A DNA stretch of 64,000 bases from Paenibacillus sp. FSL W8-0426. GTDB taxonomy: Bacteria; Bacillota; Bacilli; Paenibacillales; Paenibacillaceae. The position numbers and the translations under genes were made by a program. The stretch covers positions 5,532,001 to 5,596,000 of the forward strand of contig NZ_CP150203.1 of assembly GCF_037969725.1 (NCBI RefSeq). The letters are read 5' to 3'. Below the pieces are notes generated by a model that was not told where the DNA came from, searched no databases, and saw only the letters and a program-made list of their open reading frames with translations. This document shows, in pieces, positions 1-8,854 of the stretch; position 1 is the stretch's first letter; each line of letters begins with the position of its first letter.

Positions 1-560
1 AAATACCGATTCGGGCCATGTATGGCAGATACGTTCAGAAACAGAAACAACTTTTCGTCCGGCGCTGCCTGTTCAAGTAATTTCAAGGCATGCCGGACCT
101 GATGTTCCGTGGAACGCGGGTTCGTGACGCCAAAGTTCATGCGCCAGTAACTTTGCTGGAAATAGCCGGGCAGCACTTTGGCCAGCGGGTTCTTTTTGGT
201 AAAGAAAATGACGCCGCCGATGCAGATCGTCCGGTACCCTTCCGCCGCAAGGCCGGATACGATGTCGGGGGTGTCAAAAAGCCAAGTATGGGGGTGCATC
301 TTTAGCCCGGTATTCCGGGAATGGAACAGGCGCACATGAGATGCTTTGTCCGTATTGGCGGGCGTCGGCATGAACCCGCCGAAAAAAGCATGGTGGGCCG
401 CATAAGTAAAGCTGCCAGGCGTATGACGTTTCTCCCACCCGCCAGTGCCGCACAGGTTGGGACAATTCTCTTCCTCCAGCTTGGCTGCGTCGTAACGAAG
501 CGTATCCAGCGTAATCATCAACAAATCATGGGAGCCCACGATGGTGTTCATATCAGGCAT
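1..560 (-). CDS. STM4013-type sulfatase-fold hydrolase (C-terminus cut by window edge)
   Basis: The gene starts at 560 and runs off the left edge, leaving about 186 residues. Near the N-terminus is a metal-site-like stretch (ITLDTLRYD, about residues 16-24), and close to the cut is SAIHGPN with a likely metal-binding His. This fits the alkaline-phosphatase/sulfatase fold. The GGWEKRHTPGSFTYAAHHAFF region is typical of the STM4013/SEN3800 hydrolase family as I recall it. The start at 560 has AAAGGAG about 11 nt upstream. A second in-frame ATG at 551 overlaps the stop of the upstream ATP-grasp gene (ATGA), so the two are translationally coupled. The substrate of this family is not known. Naming rests on motif and neighbour order, since the following two genes match the STM4014 and STM4015 families. 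Confidence 0.75.
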   Translation of the reverse strand, partial: MPDMNTIVGSHDLLMITLDTLRYDAAKLEEENCPNLCGTGGWEKRHTPGSFTYAAHHAFFGGFMPTPANTDKASHVRLFHSRNTGLKMHPHTWLFDTPDIVSGLAAEGYRTICIGGVIFFTKKNPLAKVLPGYFQQSYWRMNFGVTNPRSTEHQVRHALKLLEQAAPDEKLFLFLNVSAIHGPNRY

Positions 561-1771
561 TGGTGCAAAGGCTCCTTTCGCAATAGTTCCATTTCCCATT
601 CGTAAGTTCCGAGTCCGTTCCATTCTACCCTGTACAGCAAATCGCCAAAAGGGTTCACGTCAAGCACGTAAGCGCGCGGTTCCGATCCGCTCAGCATGAC
701 GTCGATGCCTGCAGACCAGGAATTCGGAAAGGCGGACATCGTCGCCATCGCGGCCGTCCGCACGCGTTCCATCCGCGCTTCGGACAAGCCCGCCGCCTTC
801 GGCAGCATGCGCTCGTTTCGCAGGTGCAAATTTGTGATCGGGGTACGGCTCAGCCGTACGATCGCGTGTCCGGCAAGACCACCGGCCACCAGCTGCCGTA
901 CGTCATAGCTGCGACCCTCCAGGGTAGCCTTGGGCATCCAGCGCTCGATCCGCGCCCCCTCCGCACACAGCCAGTCCAACAGCGTTTCGATGTCTTCCCC
1001 GGACGTATACCGGCGGAGTCGTCCCTCATTATAGAAAAACGTTTCGCCTGCGCTGCGCTCCATGCCTACAGTCGTCACCGCGATTTCCGCGCCCGTACGC
1101 GGGTTCAGCTGATAAGCGACCACGCCCGAAGCACCCGACCCGCTGGCCAATTTCACAAAGACGCGATGCATGCCCGAGTCCAGCATCGCCGCCCGCAAGC
1201 CGGCGTAACTCCTTACATGTTCCGATTGCGGCAGCACTGGAGGTACGGATATGCCATGATCGCCCAAATGCCGCTGGCATTTTCTTTTGTCAAACATGAT
1301 GGCGATATCCTTCGGTTCATTCAGGAAACGAGCACTCGGCCACAACTCCTGCACCTCTTCATCAAGCCGCTGCAAACATGCCTTCCAGCCACGAAACCAC
1401 TGGCGTGGAGCGTAAATCCGTCCCCACATGTACTCCATACTCAGCGCATCTTCGGCAGCAATAAACATCGACCCGGCAGGATCACGATTGGAGTCCTTCT
1501 CTTGACCAAGTCCCTCTGCCGCACCAAGCGCGATCAACTCACGTTCCACGGTCCAGTCCTCGCCCGGCGCATCAAGCCGGACCAACACGGGGCCGTCCCC
1601 CCTCGGCTCCCACCATTCCTGTCCGGCAGCATCGGCGAGCGAACCGCCTGAACGCCAGGTCTGAAGCAAGCGTGCGTAGGGCAGCACGATCGCAGGTTTT
1701 AAACCGCATCGGCGCCTGGCCTGCTGCATGTCCTCCGTGCGACGGTTATCCGGGTTGCCGATGACCATCAT
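548..1771 (-). CDS. STM4014-type ATP-grasp protein
   Basis: The protein is about 407 residues with an ATP-grasp architecture. A glycine-rich nucleotide loop (VFVKLASGSGASG) is followed by YDVRQLV, AGIDVML and a C-terminal DVNPFGD, which resembles the metal/ATP-binding acidic-Asn motif. ATP-grasp enzymes ligate a carboxylate to an amine or thiol; the substrate here is unknown. The start at 1771 is chosen because GGGGAG lies 9 nt upstream and the family-like MMVIGNPDNRRT begins there. The frame is open further upstream, with ATGs at 1876 and 1849, the latter overlapping the previous stop as TAATG, so a longer N-terminus is possible. It sits between an LRR gene and the sulfatase-fold gene, an order I associate with the STM4011-4015 gene set that also carries two radical SAM enzymes, expected just left of the window. 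Confidence 0.75.
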   Translation of the reverse strand: MMVIGNPDNRRTEDMQQARRRCGLKPAIVLPYARLLQTWRSGGSLADAAGQEWWEPRGDGPVLVRLDAPGEDWTVERELIALGAAEGLGQEKDSNRDPAGSMFIAAEDALSMEYMWGRIYAPRQWFRGWKACLQRLDEEVQELWPSARFLNEPKDIAIMFDKRKCQRHLGDHGISVPPVLPQSEHVRSYAGLRAAMLDSGMHRVFVKLASGSGASGVVAYQLNPRTGAEIAVTTVGMERSAGETFFYNEGRLRRYTSGEDIETLLDWLCAEGARIERWMPKATLEGRSYDVRQLVAGGLAGHAIVRLSRTPITNLHLRNERMLPKAAGLSEARMERVRTAAMATMSAFPNSWSAGIDVMLSGSEPRAYVLDVNPFGDLLYRVEWNGLGTYEWEMELLRKEPLHQCLI

Positions 1772-1848
1772 GGGCACGTCTCCCCACGTCTTACACCGAT
1801 GATCCGGCAAGCTTCTGCCGAAATCCGCATTGGCATGATCAAGCATCA

Positions 1849-2691
1849 TTATTCCGTTAAGGCCGGATAACGCCAATCATCCTCATCGCCGTCCTGTTGA
1901 TCGCTGACGTTTACAGGTAACCCCGAGCGCTTCCAGCGAATCAGCATTTCATCCGTCATGTAGTGGTAATGAAGATCAAGATGCTTCAGCCCCTTGATTT
2001 TATCGCTGGCCAGCAGCGCTTCCGCGCCTTCATCGGATAACGTGCCTTCGGAAAGGTCCAGCACCTCAAGCTGATCCATGATCGGTGCCTGCACCACCGC
2101 TTTGGCGATTTCGTCCTGAATTTCGCTATCCTTCAATCCGAGGTATACCAGTTTCGGAAAACGTTCTTTATCCATCAAAGGCAGCACATCCTCCAGCGAA
2201 CCGTCAAATCCGTAATCCTCCACGCCAAGATACACTTCCAGCTTGCGTAGTTCAGGCAATTCCGCTTTGGCGATGGAAGCCAGCACCCCTTTCGGGAGAC
2301 CTCCGCAGACAATGACGAGTTCCTCCAGTTTGGCATGCCGCAGCGGTTCCAGGCTAAGCTCATTGCTCCCCTGTACCGTGAACGATGTAAGCTCCGGAAA
2401 TGCTCCGAGCAAAGGCGTTAAATCCGTCTGGACGATCCACGACACCTCGCATTCCTCACTGTCCATTTCTCCTATGTACAATTTCCTCAGTGCCGGAAAA
2501 TTCGGAGCCAGTCCGACCAGCGTGTCGATGAATTCCTCCGGCGAATTTTCGTAAGCCTGCCCCCAGTCGCCGATGATGAGGCTTTCCAACGTTTTGCTTT
2601 CCGGCTTGCCCGCGAGTTCCTTCAACAAACCCTCCATGCGAATGCCTTCCTCATAATCGTCGTAAGAGACCGTAAGCTTAACTTCCTGCAT
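1849..2691 (-). CDS. STM4015-type leucine-rich-repeat protein
   Basis: 280 residues. Irregular leucine-rich repeats run through most of the chain (for example LGAFPELTSFTVQG, LPELRKLEVYLG, FPKLVYLGLKDS, LEVLDLSEGTL, GLKHLDLHYHYM). No catalytic motif is visible, so it is probably a binding or scaffold protein. The start at 2691 is preceded by GGAGGGG about 8 nt away. It is the first gene of the three on this strand, and its stop overlaps an alternative start of the ATP-grasp gene. Family assignment rests on the LRR pattern plus the neighbours; the function is unknown. Confidence 0.7.
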   Translation of the reverse strand: MQEVKLTVSYDDYEEGIRMEGLLKELAGKPESKTLESLIIGDWGQAYENSPEEFIDTLVGLAPNFPALRKLYIGEMDSEECEVSWIVQTDLTPLLGAFPELTSFTVQGSNELSLEPLRHAKLEELVIVCGGLPKGVLASIAKAELPELRKLEVYLGVEDYGFDGSLEDVLPLMDKERFPKLVYLGLKDSEIQDEIAKAVVQAPIMDQLEVLDLSEGTLSDEGAEALLASDKIKGLKHLDLHYHYMTDEMLIRWKRSGLPVNVSDQQDGDEDDWRYPALTE

Positions 2692-2928
2692 GCGCTATTC
2701 CCCTCCATTTGAGTTCATAAATGGTCCGTCACCCTGAAATGGTACCCCATATCGCCCAAGGCTTGCAACTTCTTCCAACCGCAGCCCTAGACGAATGCAG
2801 AAACATGAAACTGCTAATTCAACCCCCGAAAAAACAGGAACGTATGTTTCCATTCTAAAATATGGATTACACTCTTGCCAATAGGTATTTGGGTGGAATT
2901 ACAATTACGGAAGGCTAATGCCAAAACG

Positions 2929-3002
2929 AAAAAAAGCGTTAATAACAGGTGGTCCTCCCCGTAAAAACGTAGAAAATGACCATTCCTGCAATAAACGCTT
3001 TA
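2929..3002 (-). terminator. Rho-independent terminator after gerM-rph-rdgB
   Basis: The outer arms AAAGCGTT/AACGCTTT, with further pairing inward (CAGG/CCTG, TGGTC/GACCA), form a long imperfect hairpin. On the minus strand a run of seven T follows. It lies 85 nt past the rdgB stop. The rest of the 2692-3086 gap shows no convincing gene. Confidence 0.65.
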
Positions 3003-3086
3003 GTTCCTTCAAGCCGTATTCACACGGGAGCAGCAGCAATTCATCTCTTATAATCCGTCCGTTTTATCGCTTTCGGTCCCCGAATG

Positions 3087-3710
3087 CTAGGCCTTGATTC
3101 TGTCTACGAGCGCTCGAAGCGCATGACCCCGATGGCTGATGGCCTGCTTTTGCTCCAACGAAAGTTCAGCCATCGTTTTTTCGTATTCGGGCACGTAAAA
3201 CAGCGGATCGTAGCCGAAGCCGCCTTCGCCGGCGGCATCGCTCGTAATCCAGCCTTCCACGGTTCCTTCTGTCTCGTATTTGTCTCCGGTAGCGGGATCG
3301 TACAACACCAATGCGCAGACAAACCGTGCCGTGCTGAGCAGCGGCTGCTGCGTGTCCTCGCCGGATTTGAGCGATTCCAGCGCGGCCAGAAGCTTCGTAT
3401 TGTTACGTTCGTCGGTGGCGCCTTCTCCAGCGTAACGGGCCGAATACACCCCCGGCTCGCCGTCCAGCAGATCGACGCAGAGACCGGAATCGTCCGCGAG
3501 CACAGGCATGCCAAGCGCATCCCCTACCGCTTTCGCTTTCTTCCAGGCGTTCTCGGCAAAAGTAGTGCCATCCTCAACGACGTCCGGCAGTTCCGGATAA
3601 TCGAACATGCTTTTGACCTCTTTGCCAAGGGGCGCGAAGGCATGGGCAAACTCCCTGACCTTTCCCTGATTGCGAGTAGCAACGATGATCGTTGGGCTGT
3701 CCAGTCTCAT
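3087..3710 (-). CDS. rdgB: XTP/dITP diphosphatase (RdgB/YsnA)
   Basis: 207 residues, the usual length for this house-cleaning enzyme, which hydrolyses non-canonical purine nucleoside triphosphates (XTP, dITP) to monophosphates. The N-terminal IIVATRNQGKVREF is the hallmark substrate/phosphate-binding segment. LADDSGLCVDLL, PGVYSARYAG, GFGYDPLFYVPE and KQAISHRGHAL follow in the family order. The start at 3710 is one base after the rph stop, with GGGAGAGG upstream. An earlier in-frame ATG (3752) would overlap rph by 41 nt and is less likely. The gene is in one operon with rph and gerM, as in Bacillus subtilis (gerM-rph-ysnA). Confidence 0.95.
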   Translation of the reverse strand: MRLDSPTIIVATRNQGKVREFAHAFAPLGKEVKSMFDYPELPDVVEDGTTFAENAWKKAKAVGDALGMPVLADDSGLCVDLLDGEPGVYSARYAGEGATDERNNTKLLAALESLKSGEDTQQPLLSTARFVCALVLYDPATGDKYETEGTVEGWITSDAAGEGGFGYDPLFYVPEYEKTMAELSLEQKQAISHRGHALRALVDRIKA

Positions 3711-3711
3711 C

Positions 3712-4470
3712 TCAAGCCTCTCCCAAACCTTTGGCGCCGATCTTGAGCGCAATCGGTCCGAGCACTTCTTTCTGGCGTTCGATCATCTCCAGAATGCCGC
3801 GCTCGCCAAGCTCCAGCATCGTGTTCAACTCGCGACGGTCGAATGGGGCTTCTTCGCCCGTGCCTTGGAGCTCAACGTATTTTCCGCTGCCGGTCATGAC
3901 CAGGTTCATGTCCACTTTGGCCTTGGAATCTTCGTCGTAATTCAAATCGAGCACAGGCTGCTCGCCTACAACGCCAACGCTGACTGCTGCGATGAAATCC
4001 GTAATCGGGAACACCTGCAATTTGTGCTGCTGGGCAATTTTGTTTACGGCCAGCGCCAGCGCGACGAAGGAACCGGTAATGGACGTGGTGCGTGTCCCGC
4101 CATCCGCTTGGATGACGTCGCAATCGAGCGTAATCGTCCGTTCGCCAAGGGCCTGCAAGTTGACGACCGAGCGCAGGGCACGGCCGATCAAACGCTGGAT
4201 TTCCATCGTGCGCCCGGTCAGCTTGCCCCGGCTCGCTTCCCGCTGGTTGCGCGTATGGGTTGCGCGCGGCAGCATCGAATATTCCGCCGTAACCCAACCC
4301 TTGCCTTGTCCTTTCATGAAAGGAGGAACCCTTTCTTCTACCGTTGCGGTACATATGACTTTCGTATCTCCGACTTCAATCAATACAGAGCCCTCGGCGT
4401 ATTTGTTCGTATTAATTGTCAAATTCATCGGCCGCAGCTGTTCGCTGTTTCGTCCGTTAGATCTCATCAT
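3712..4470 (-). CDS. rph: Ribonuclease PH
   Basis: 252 residues, full length for RNase PH, the phosphorolytic 3'-5' exoribonuclease that trims tRNA 3' ends. Family landmarks visible are [34 protein letters not shown], the [20 protein letters not shown] segment that binds substrate and phosphate, and [17 protein letters not shown] near the active site. The start at 4470 has TAGGAGGC 5 nt upstream; an ATG three bases further in is equivalent. It is transcribed with gerM upstream and rdgB downstream, with a 1-nt gap to rdgB. Confidence 0.96.
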   Translation of the reverse strand: MMRSNGRNSEQLRPMNLTINTNKYAEGSVLIEVGDTKVICTATVEERVPPFMKGQGKGWVTAEYSMLPRATHTRNQREASRGKLTGRTMEIQRLIGRALRSVVNLQALGERTITLDCDVIQADGGTRTTSITGSFVALALAVNKIAQQHKLQVFPITDFIAAVSVGVVGEQPVLDLNYDEDSKAKVDMNLVMTGSGKYVELQGTGEEAPFDRRELNTMLELGERGILEMIERQKEVLGPIALKIGAKGLGEA

Positions 4471-4583
4471 TTCTGCCTCCTACGACTTAAGCATCCTGTA
4501 ATGTCGAGCATGTATTGCACATTAAGCATCCCTTATATTTTACCAAAGAGTTCTTCCAAAAGCACCCTAAACGGAGTCCTATA

Positions 4584-5639
4584 TTAAATCGGAATTTCGT
4601 TGATGTGCTCGGGTTTGGAAACCGGAGCGCTGTAATCCTGATTATCATCGGCCATGACCGCTTTCTCCCCGTTCCATTCAATCTGCACTTTGGCGTCCTT
4701 GCCGGATGCGTTTTCCGTCGTCGTCAGCACGACCGATTGCAGCAGTTCGCTCGGCACCGGATCCCCTCCGGTGAACATGTCGTCCTTGAGCGCCACCGTC
4801 ACGGTGCCGTCTTCCTCCGTTTTGACCGATTGCAATTGCGTGCCGCCCGTCATGACCTCTTGAAGCTCGGTATTCTTCGCTGGTCCTTTAATCAGCTCAT
4901 TCAGCGCGGCTTGTACCTTGTCCCCGCCCGGAGCGACAAATCTCGTGACGGGAACATAATATTGTATTCCTGACGGAGAGGCTGCGGAAAAGTAGACGGT
5001 TACCGGACTGCTGTTTGTTGCAAAACTGTCGCCAAGATCAAGGTTGATGCCCACGGTACGGTTCAGCCGTTCGGACAACGGCGTGCCGTTGACCGGCATC
5101 TGGGACAGCTTTTTGCCGTCCACCCAAATCTGTACGTTTTCCACGTCCGGCAAACCCGTCAATGTCCAGGTAATGGCCTCCAGGATCTGCCGCTCGTTTT
5201 TGGCTTCGTATTTGGCAAAGTTGCCCGAAAACTCCACCACGGCCAGCTTGTCATCCGGATGAACCGTTACGTTCTGCACCACGGTCCCCTGCGGGAGCAC
5301 ACCCTGAAATCCTTCAGGCAGCATGCCGGCATAAGCCCCGCCCAATACCATCGCATCCAGCGCCGTTTTGGGATTGCTTGCATCCACGCTTGCCGGCAGA
5401 TTGAAGGATACCGGAGCAAGCAGCCCCTGTTGATCCTGCAGGTAGACGGTCGTGAGCGGAAGAGTCGCCATCTTGCCATTGCTCTCGGCAGCCTGGATCA
5501 TGGCCGCCTCCTGGATCGGCGGCGGCGGATCGATGGCCTCGGATGACTGTGCCCCCAACATGCCGCAACCGGACAGAACAACGGGAATTCCCAGCAGCGC
5601 TGCTGCCGATGCGGCACGCAAATGACGGATCTTTCTCAT
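4584..5639 (-). CDS. gerM: Germination (cortex hydrolysis) lipoprotein GerM
   Basis: 351 residues, close to B. subtilis GerM. An N-terminal lipoprotein signal ends in LSGCG (lipobox Cys about residue 25), so the protein is probably anchored outside the cytoplasmic or forespore membrane. Two related GerM domains follow (roughly 60-190 and 210-330), each with the TVYFSA or TVYLQD type strand and the LxELIKGP / LDAMVLGG helix. The start at 5639 has GAGGGGG 9 nt upstream; upstream ATGs in the same frame lack such a site. GerM is known in Bacillus as a sporulation and germination protein. The gerM-rph-rdgB order supports the call. Confidence 0.92.
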   Translation of the reverse strand: MRKIRHLRAASAAALLGIPVVLSGCGMLGAQSSEAIDPPPPIQEAAMIQAAESNGKMATLPLTTVYLQDQQGLLAPVSFNLPASVDASNPKTALDAMVLGGAYAGMLPEGFQGVLPQGTVVQNVTVHPDDKLAVVEFSGNFAKYEAKNERQILEAITWTLTGLPDVENVQIWVDGKKLSQMPVNGTPLSERLNRTVGINLDLGDSFATNSSPVTVYFSAASPSGIQYYVPVTRFVAPGGDKVQAALNELIKGPAKNTELQEVMTGGTQLQSVKTEEDGTVTVALKDDMFTGGDPVPSELLQSVVLTTTENASGKDAKVQIEWNGEKAVMADDNQDYSAPVSKPEHINEIPI

Positions 5640-5855
5640 GATCACGTTCCCCCTCATCATTTTTACAGTTTGTACTACCATGTATACGAGCCTCTGTTCA
5701 AAAAATAACTACTTTTTCAAACAAGCCCTGCTCTGAACAAACTCTACATGGTAATGACGGTACTTGGGCGAAACAGACAAGGAAACCAAATCCGCCGGAT
5801 GACGTATTAGGAGACTAGGGTAAGGACATTGCTAATCTCAGAGGAGGCATCGCCC

Positions 5856-6422
5856 ATGACACATCCCGAACACGAAAAAATCCCCTACAGCCTGAACAGC
5901 CGCAAAGTGGCTGAGGCTACGAGGGAATGGCTTCATAAGCGCGGCGTCACGATCCCCGAGATCGCCGAACTTGTCATGCTTTTGCAAAAGAGATATTATC
6001 CGGGTCTAACCATGGAGGAATGCATCGAAAACGTGGAAATGGTGCTTCGCAAACGCGAGGTCCAGAACGCGGTGCTGACCGGCATTCAGTTGGACTTGCT
6101 CGCAGAGGAAGGCAAACTGATCAGTCCGCTGCAGGAAATGATCGAGAACGACGAAAGTTTGTACGGCGTGGACGAGATTCTTGCGTTTTCCATCGTGAAC
6201 GTATACGGCAGCATCGGCTTCACTAACTATGGTTATGTGGACAAGCTGAAACCCGGCATACTTGATCGTCTTAACGATAAAAGCCTCGGACCTGTCAACA
6301 CCTTCCTCGATGACATCGTTGGTGCCGTTGCGGCAGCGGCCAGCAGCCGGATCGCCCATCGCAAACAGTCTGAACGCGAAGAGGCGATGGGGCAGCAACC
6401 CGTCAGGGATGACGGCATCTGA
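5856..6422 (+). CDS. Phosphatidylglycerophosphatase A family protein (YutG-like)
   Basis: 188 residues. It matches my memory of the PgpA/YutG family of Firmicutes: MLLQKRYYPGLTMEECIENVEMVLRKREVQNAVLTGIQLD at the N-terminus, GVDEILAFSIVNVYGSIGFTNYGYVDK in the middle, and FLDDIVGAVAAAA with the paired Asp near the end. PgpA proteins dephosphorylate phosphatidylglycerol phosphate; this soluble-looking subfamily has no obvious membrane helix, and its activity is inferred from family name only. The start at 5856 has GAGGAGG 8 nt upstream; an earlier in-frame ATG (5829) lacks a good site. It is monocistronic and convergent with the reductase-like gene, sharing a bidirectional terminator. Confidence 0.8.
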   Translation: MTHPEHEKIPYSLNSRKVAEATREWLHKRGVTIPEIAELVMLLQKRYYPGLTMEECIENVEMVLRKREVQNAVLTGIQLDLLAEEGKLISPLQEMIENDESLYGVDEILAFSIVNVYGSIGFTNYGYVDKLKPGILDRLNDKSLGPVNTFLDDIVGAVAAAASSRIAHRKQSEREEAMGQQPVRDDGI

Positions 6423-6468
6423 TCCATCTCCCTTCAACTATGTCATTTCCACACGATGGGGTAAACTG

Positions 6469-6495
6469 AAAAAAGCGGCCCAAGGCCGCTTTTTT
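6469..6495. terminator. Bidirectional Rho-independent terminator
   Basis: A perfect GCGGCC/GGCCGC stem with a three-base loop is flanked by six A on one side and six T on the other. It therefore works for the PgpA-like gene on the plus strand and the reductase operon on the minus strand. Confidence 0.9.
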
Positions 6496-6548
6496 CGCTT
6501 CCGTTTTTTTGCGTTTCCGCCGGGTTAAACTCCCCCCCGCATGCTCCT

Positions 6549-7181
6549 TCAGCCGTTCCGTCCCGTCAACTCTCGCAAAGGCATGCCGTCGGCCGATGGC
6601 CTTGGCGGTGTATGGTTTGATCCGATGGTGATCTGAGGGCCTTTGCGTTCCCGCATCATTGCGCGCAGCACCGTCATGCCGATGACGCAGAGCCCGGTGA
6701 ACACATACATCAAGCGAACGATCACGTGATCCGAATCCGTGCCGGTCATTAATCCATGGAACAACAAGCCGATGAACACGGGGTATGATAACAAATGGAT
6801 CATGAACCACCACTTGCGGCCCAGCTTGTTCCGCAGATCGCTGGATAAAAGTACGACGATCAGGCCGTAAAAAGCCAGCGTGCCCAGTCCGCTGCCAACC
6901 GGATGCACCGAAGCCGTGAACGGGATCAGCAATTCCCCCCAGCTGAACGGGCTGTAATAATCGATATACAGCGTTAATGCATGAACCAGGCCGATTCCGA
7001 AGGCCAGCCAGGTTGTTTTGGTATGCCATTTGTACATTAGCGCTTTCGGCTTTCCTTTGGCTGCCGGCATTCCCTGGGCAATTCCCAGAAACACGCTTGC
7101 AAAGAGCATCAGATAAGCGGCGATGCCCGTTATTCGAATAATGCCCCACGTCGGCAGGTAATTCACGATCCATTGTGCCAT
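6549..7181 (-). CDS. Ferric-reductase-like transmembrane protein
   Basis: 210 residues and about five hydrophobic helices (roughly 10-35, 60-78, 90-120, 130-152, 160-180). Membrane His residues in the LVHAL, MIHLL and LLFHG segments fit the haem ligands of the ferric reductase/YedZ (MsrQ)-like fold. No flavin or NAD(P) domain is attached, so it would need a partner electron donor. The start at 7181 has GGGGGAG 5 nt upstream; an ATG at 7205 is possible but has a weaker site. It is the last gene of a three-gene operon with apbE, which suggests a membrane electron-transfer chain using covalent FMN. The exact substrate is not visible. Confidence 0.72.
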   Translation of the reverse strand: MAQWIVNYLPTWGIIRITGIAAYLMLFASVFLGIAQGMPAAKGKPKALMYKWHTKTTWLAFGIGLVHALTLYIDYYSPFSWGELLIPFTASVHPVGSGLGTLAFYGLIVVLLSSDLRNKLGRKWWFMIHLLSYPVFIGLLFHGLMTGTDSDHVIVRLMYVFTGLCVIGMTVLRAMMRERKGPQITIGSNHTPPRPSADGMPLRELTGRNG

Positions 7182-7212
7182 ATCGGCTCCCCCATATCTA
7201 ATCATCTTTTCT

Positions 7213-8271
7213 TTACAGCAAATGAAAACGGTGATCGGGATCGATGCCGGGCCAGCGTTCCTCCAGCAGCTCCGTATCCCCCCTGAATATTATGTTTCCT
7301 TCCTTGGTAATCCACAGGACATCATGGGGATCATGATGCCGGTTCAGCCAGCGCAAAGCGTCCTCGCTTCCCAAAATGCAGACGGTCTTAGCGATGATTT
7401 CGCATTGCGAAGCGTGTTTGCCAAGAACGGTGCATTGGAGCACATCCGTCTCTGCCGATGCCATCGTGCGCGGGTCAATGAGGTGATGGCCGATGCTTCC
7501 ATCCGCCAGCCTCCAGCGCCTGCGCCAAATACCGGAGGTCGCCACAGCGCCGCACCGCAATTGGATGCTTCCGGTCAAATTCCGCTTCTCGAGAAAAGGA
7601 TCGGTCACATAAATCGTCCACGCCGGATGATCTGACGTCCCCCATGTCTGCATATCGCCGCCTGCATTGATCATGCCCGCCGGTATGTGCAGCGTCCGCC
7701 GCAGCCACTCGGCAATGCGTTCTACGGTCCAGCCCTTGACGATGCCGCCCAGGTCCAGCTGAGTTCCATGGTCAATGTGCACCATGCGGCTGCCCTCGCG
7801 CTGTATCCAGCGGGGACGGCTGTAATCGTACGGCTCTGTCGTCGAATGCACGGACCGCTCATGGGTTCGCATTATCTCAGTAATCCGACTCTGATCCGTC
7901 ATCGACGGCTGCGGTGCAAATCCATTCATTTCTTGCTTGAAGCTTGCCTCATACCCTTGTTCGCGCAAGGCTGGCAGAATGCCGGGTTGAAACATGCCTT
8001 CCGTCTGGCCCATGTATCCGTAAGCCAGGCTCAGCACTTCATCCATGGCAGCGGATACCGGCATCCAGCCTGTTGAGCGATTCAGGCGGCTCAATTCGCT
8101 ATCCGGCAAAAACCGGCTAAAGCGCCGTTCCTGCGTCTCGAACCAGTTTCTGATCAGCGCTTCGGCCTGCATCGCTTCTTCCAATCCGGTTGCCAGCTGC
8201 ACCTCCACATCCGTATTCATCGCACGGAAACGGAAACGGACAGGACGTACGCCGTGCTCCGTACGGCTCAT
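7213..8271 (-). CDS. apbE: FAD:protein FMN transferase (ApbE family)
   Basis: 352 residues. ApbE moves FMN from FAD onto a Thr/Ser of target flavoproteins outside the membrane. Diagnostic stretches are FRAMNTDVEV at the start, LDLGGIVKGWTVERIAEWL, AGMINAGGDMQTWG, AVATSGIWRRRW, HHLIDPRTM and the C-terminal ASQCEIIAKTVCILG. No clear signal peptide or lipobox is seen, so its location is uncertain. Its start overlaps the stop of the preceding 124-residue gene by four bases (ATGA), and 31 nt separate it from the ferric-reductase-like gene. No protein in the operon carries an obvious flavinylation motif of the (S/T)GA(T/S)-type, so the acceptor is not identified here. Confidence 0.88.
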   Translation of the reverse strand: MSRTEHGVRPVRFRFRAMNTDVEVQLATGLEEAMQAEALIRNWFETQERRFSRFLPDSELSRLNRSTGWMPVSAAMDEVLSLAYGYMGQTEGMFQPGILPALREQGYEASFKQEMNGFAPQPSMTDQSRITEIMRTHERSVHSTTEPYDYSRPRWIQREGSRMVHIDHGTQLDLGGIVKGWTVERIAEWLRRTLHIPAGMINAGGDMQTWGTSDHPAWTIYVTDPFLEKRNLTGSIQLRCGAVATSGIWRRRWRLADGSIGHHLIDPRTMASAETDVLQCTVLGKHASQCEIIAKTVCILGSEDALRWLNRHHDPHDVLWITKEGNIIFRGDTELLEERWPGIDPDHRFHLL

Positions 8272-8642
8272 GACGCACCTGTGCGTGACTGGTAGCTGCC
8301 ACTGTCATAACCGGAGCCCGAACCCGTACCCTGACTGCCTTGCGAGGAAGAGCGATCCGCATCGGAACCGTCCGTGTACGAACGTTCGGGAACCGCATTG
8401 CGCCCGTCTTGCATCCCGCTTCGTTGCCCCGCTCTAAAATCGTCGTGCCATTCGTCCATCACATCGTCCCGATTCTGGCCAGCGCTGAAAGAAACATCCG
8501 TGGCATCCGAGCCATTCGCTGCCGCATAGGCGGCATCAAAGGCATCGGACGATCTTACATATTGAAAGAGCCCAGCGACAGCCAATGTGGCAATCGCCGA
8601 TATTTTCCATTTTATCCATGGATCTTGCCTGGTTTTGGTCAT
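8268..8642 (-). CDS. Hypothetical single-pass membrane protein, first gene of apbE operon
   Basis: 124 residues, not recognised. One hydrophobic segment lies near the N-terminus (about 12-27, IKWKISAIATLAVAGLF). After it comes an acidic, Ser/Gly/Asp-rich low-complexity region, presumably outside the membrane and disordered. The start has CAGGGG 6 nt upstream, and the stop overlaps the apbE start. The position suggests a partner or scaffold in the flavin/reductase chain. A Ser/Thr in the tail could be a flavinylation target, but no known motif is present, so this is only a guess. Confidence 0.65.
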   Translation of the reverse strand: MTKTRQDPWIKWKISAIATLAVAGLFQYVRSSDAFDAAYAAANGSDATDVSFSAGQNRDDVMDEWHDDFRAGQRSGMQDGRNAVPERSYTDGSDADRSSSQGSQGTGSGSGYDSGSYQSRTGAS

Positions 8643-8761
8643 CGTGTTCCCCTGCCTTATTCATCAAAGTTTATGGTCCCATGTTATGCCCATTGGCTTA
8701 AAACAACATGAATGAACCGTTAAGGCAGGCTAAAGCTTGCGCAAAAGACGGCCATGAACCC

Positions 8762-8799
8762 AAAAAAGCCCGCAAGCGGGCATAATTCCGCTTGCGGGC
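8762..8799 (-). terminator. Rho-independent terminator after MBL-fold gene
   Basis: A twelve-base perfect stem (GCCCGCAAGCGG/CCGCTTGCGGGC) with an eight-base loop is followed on the minus strand by six T. Confidence 0.92.
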
Positions 8800-8854
8800 C
8801 TTTGAACCCGGACAACCGCTTCAACCTTTGCTGAAACGTTTAGTGCAGGCTGCT

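Noticed and set aside
824..1651. Long plus-strand reading frame (275 codons) opposite the ATP-grasp gene
   Set aside because: It is antisense to a gene with clear ATP-grasp motifs, has no ribosome binding site and an implausible composition; long antisense frames are common in GC-rich genes.
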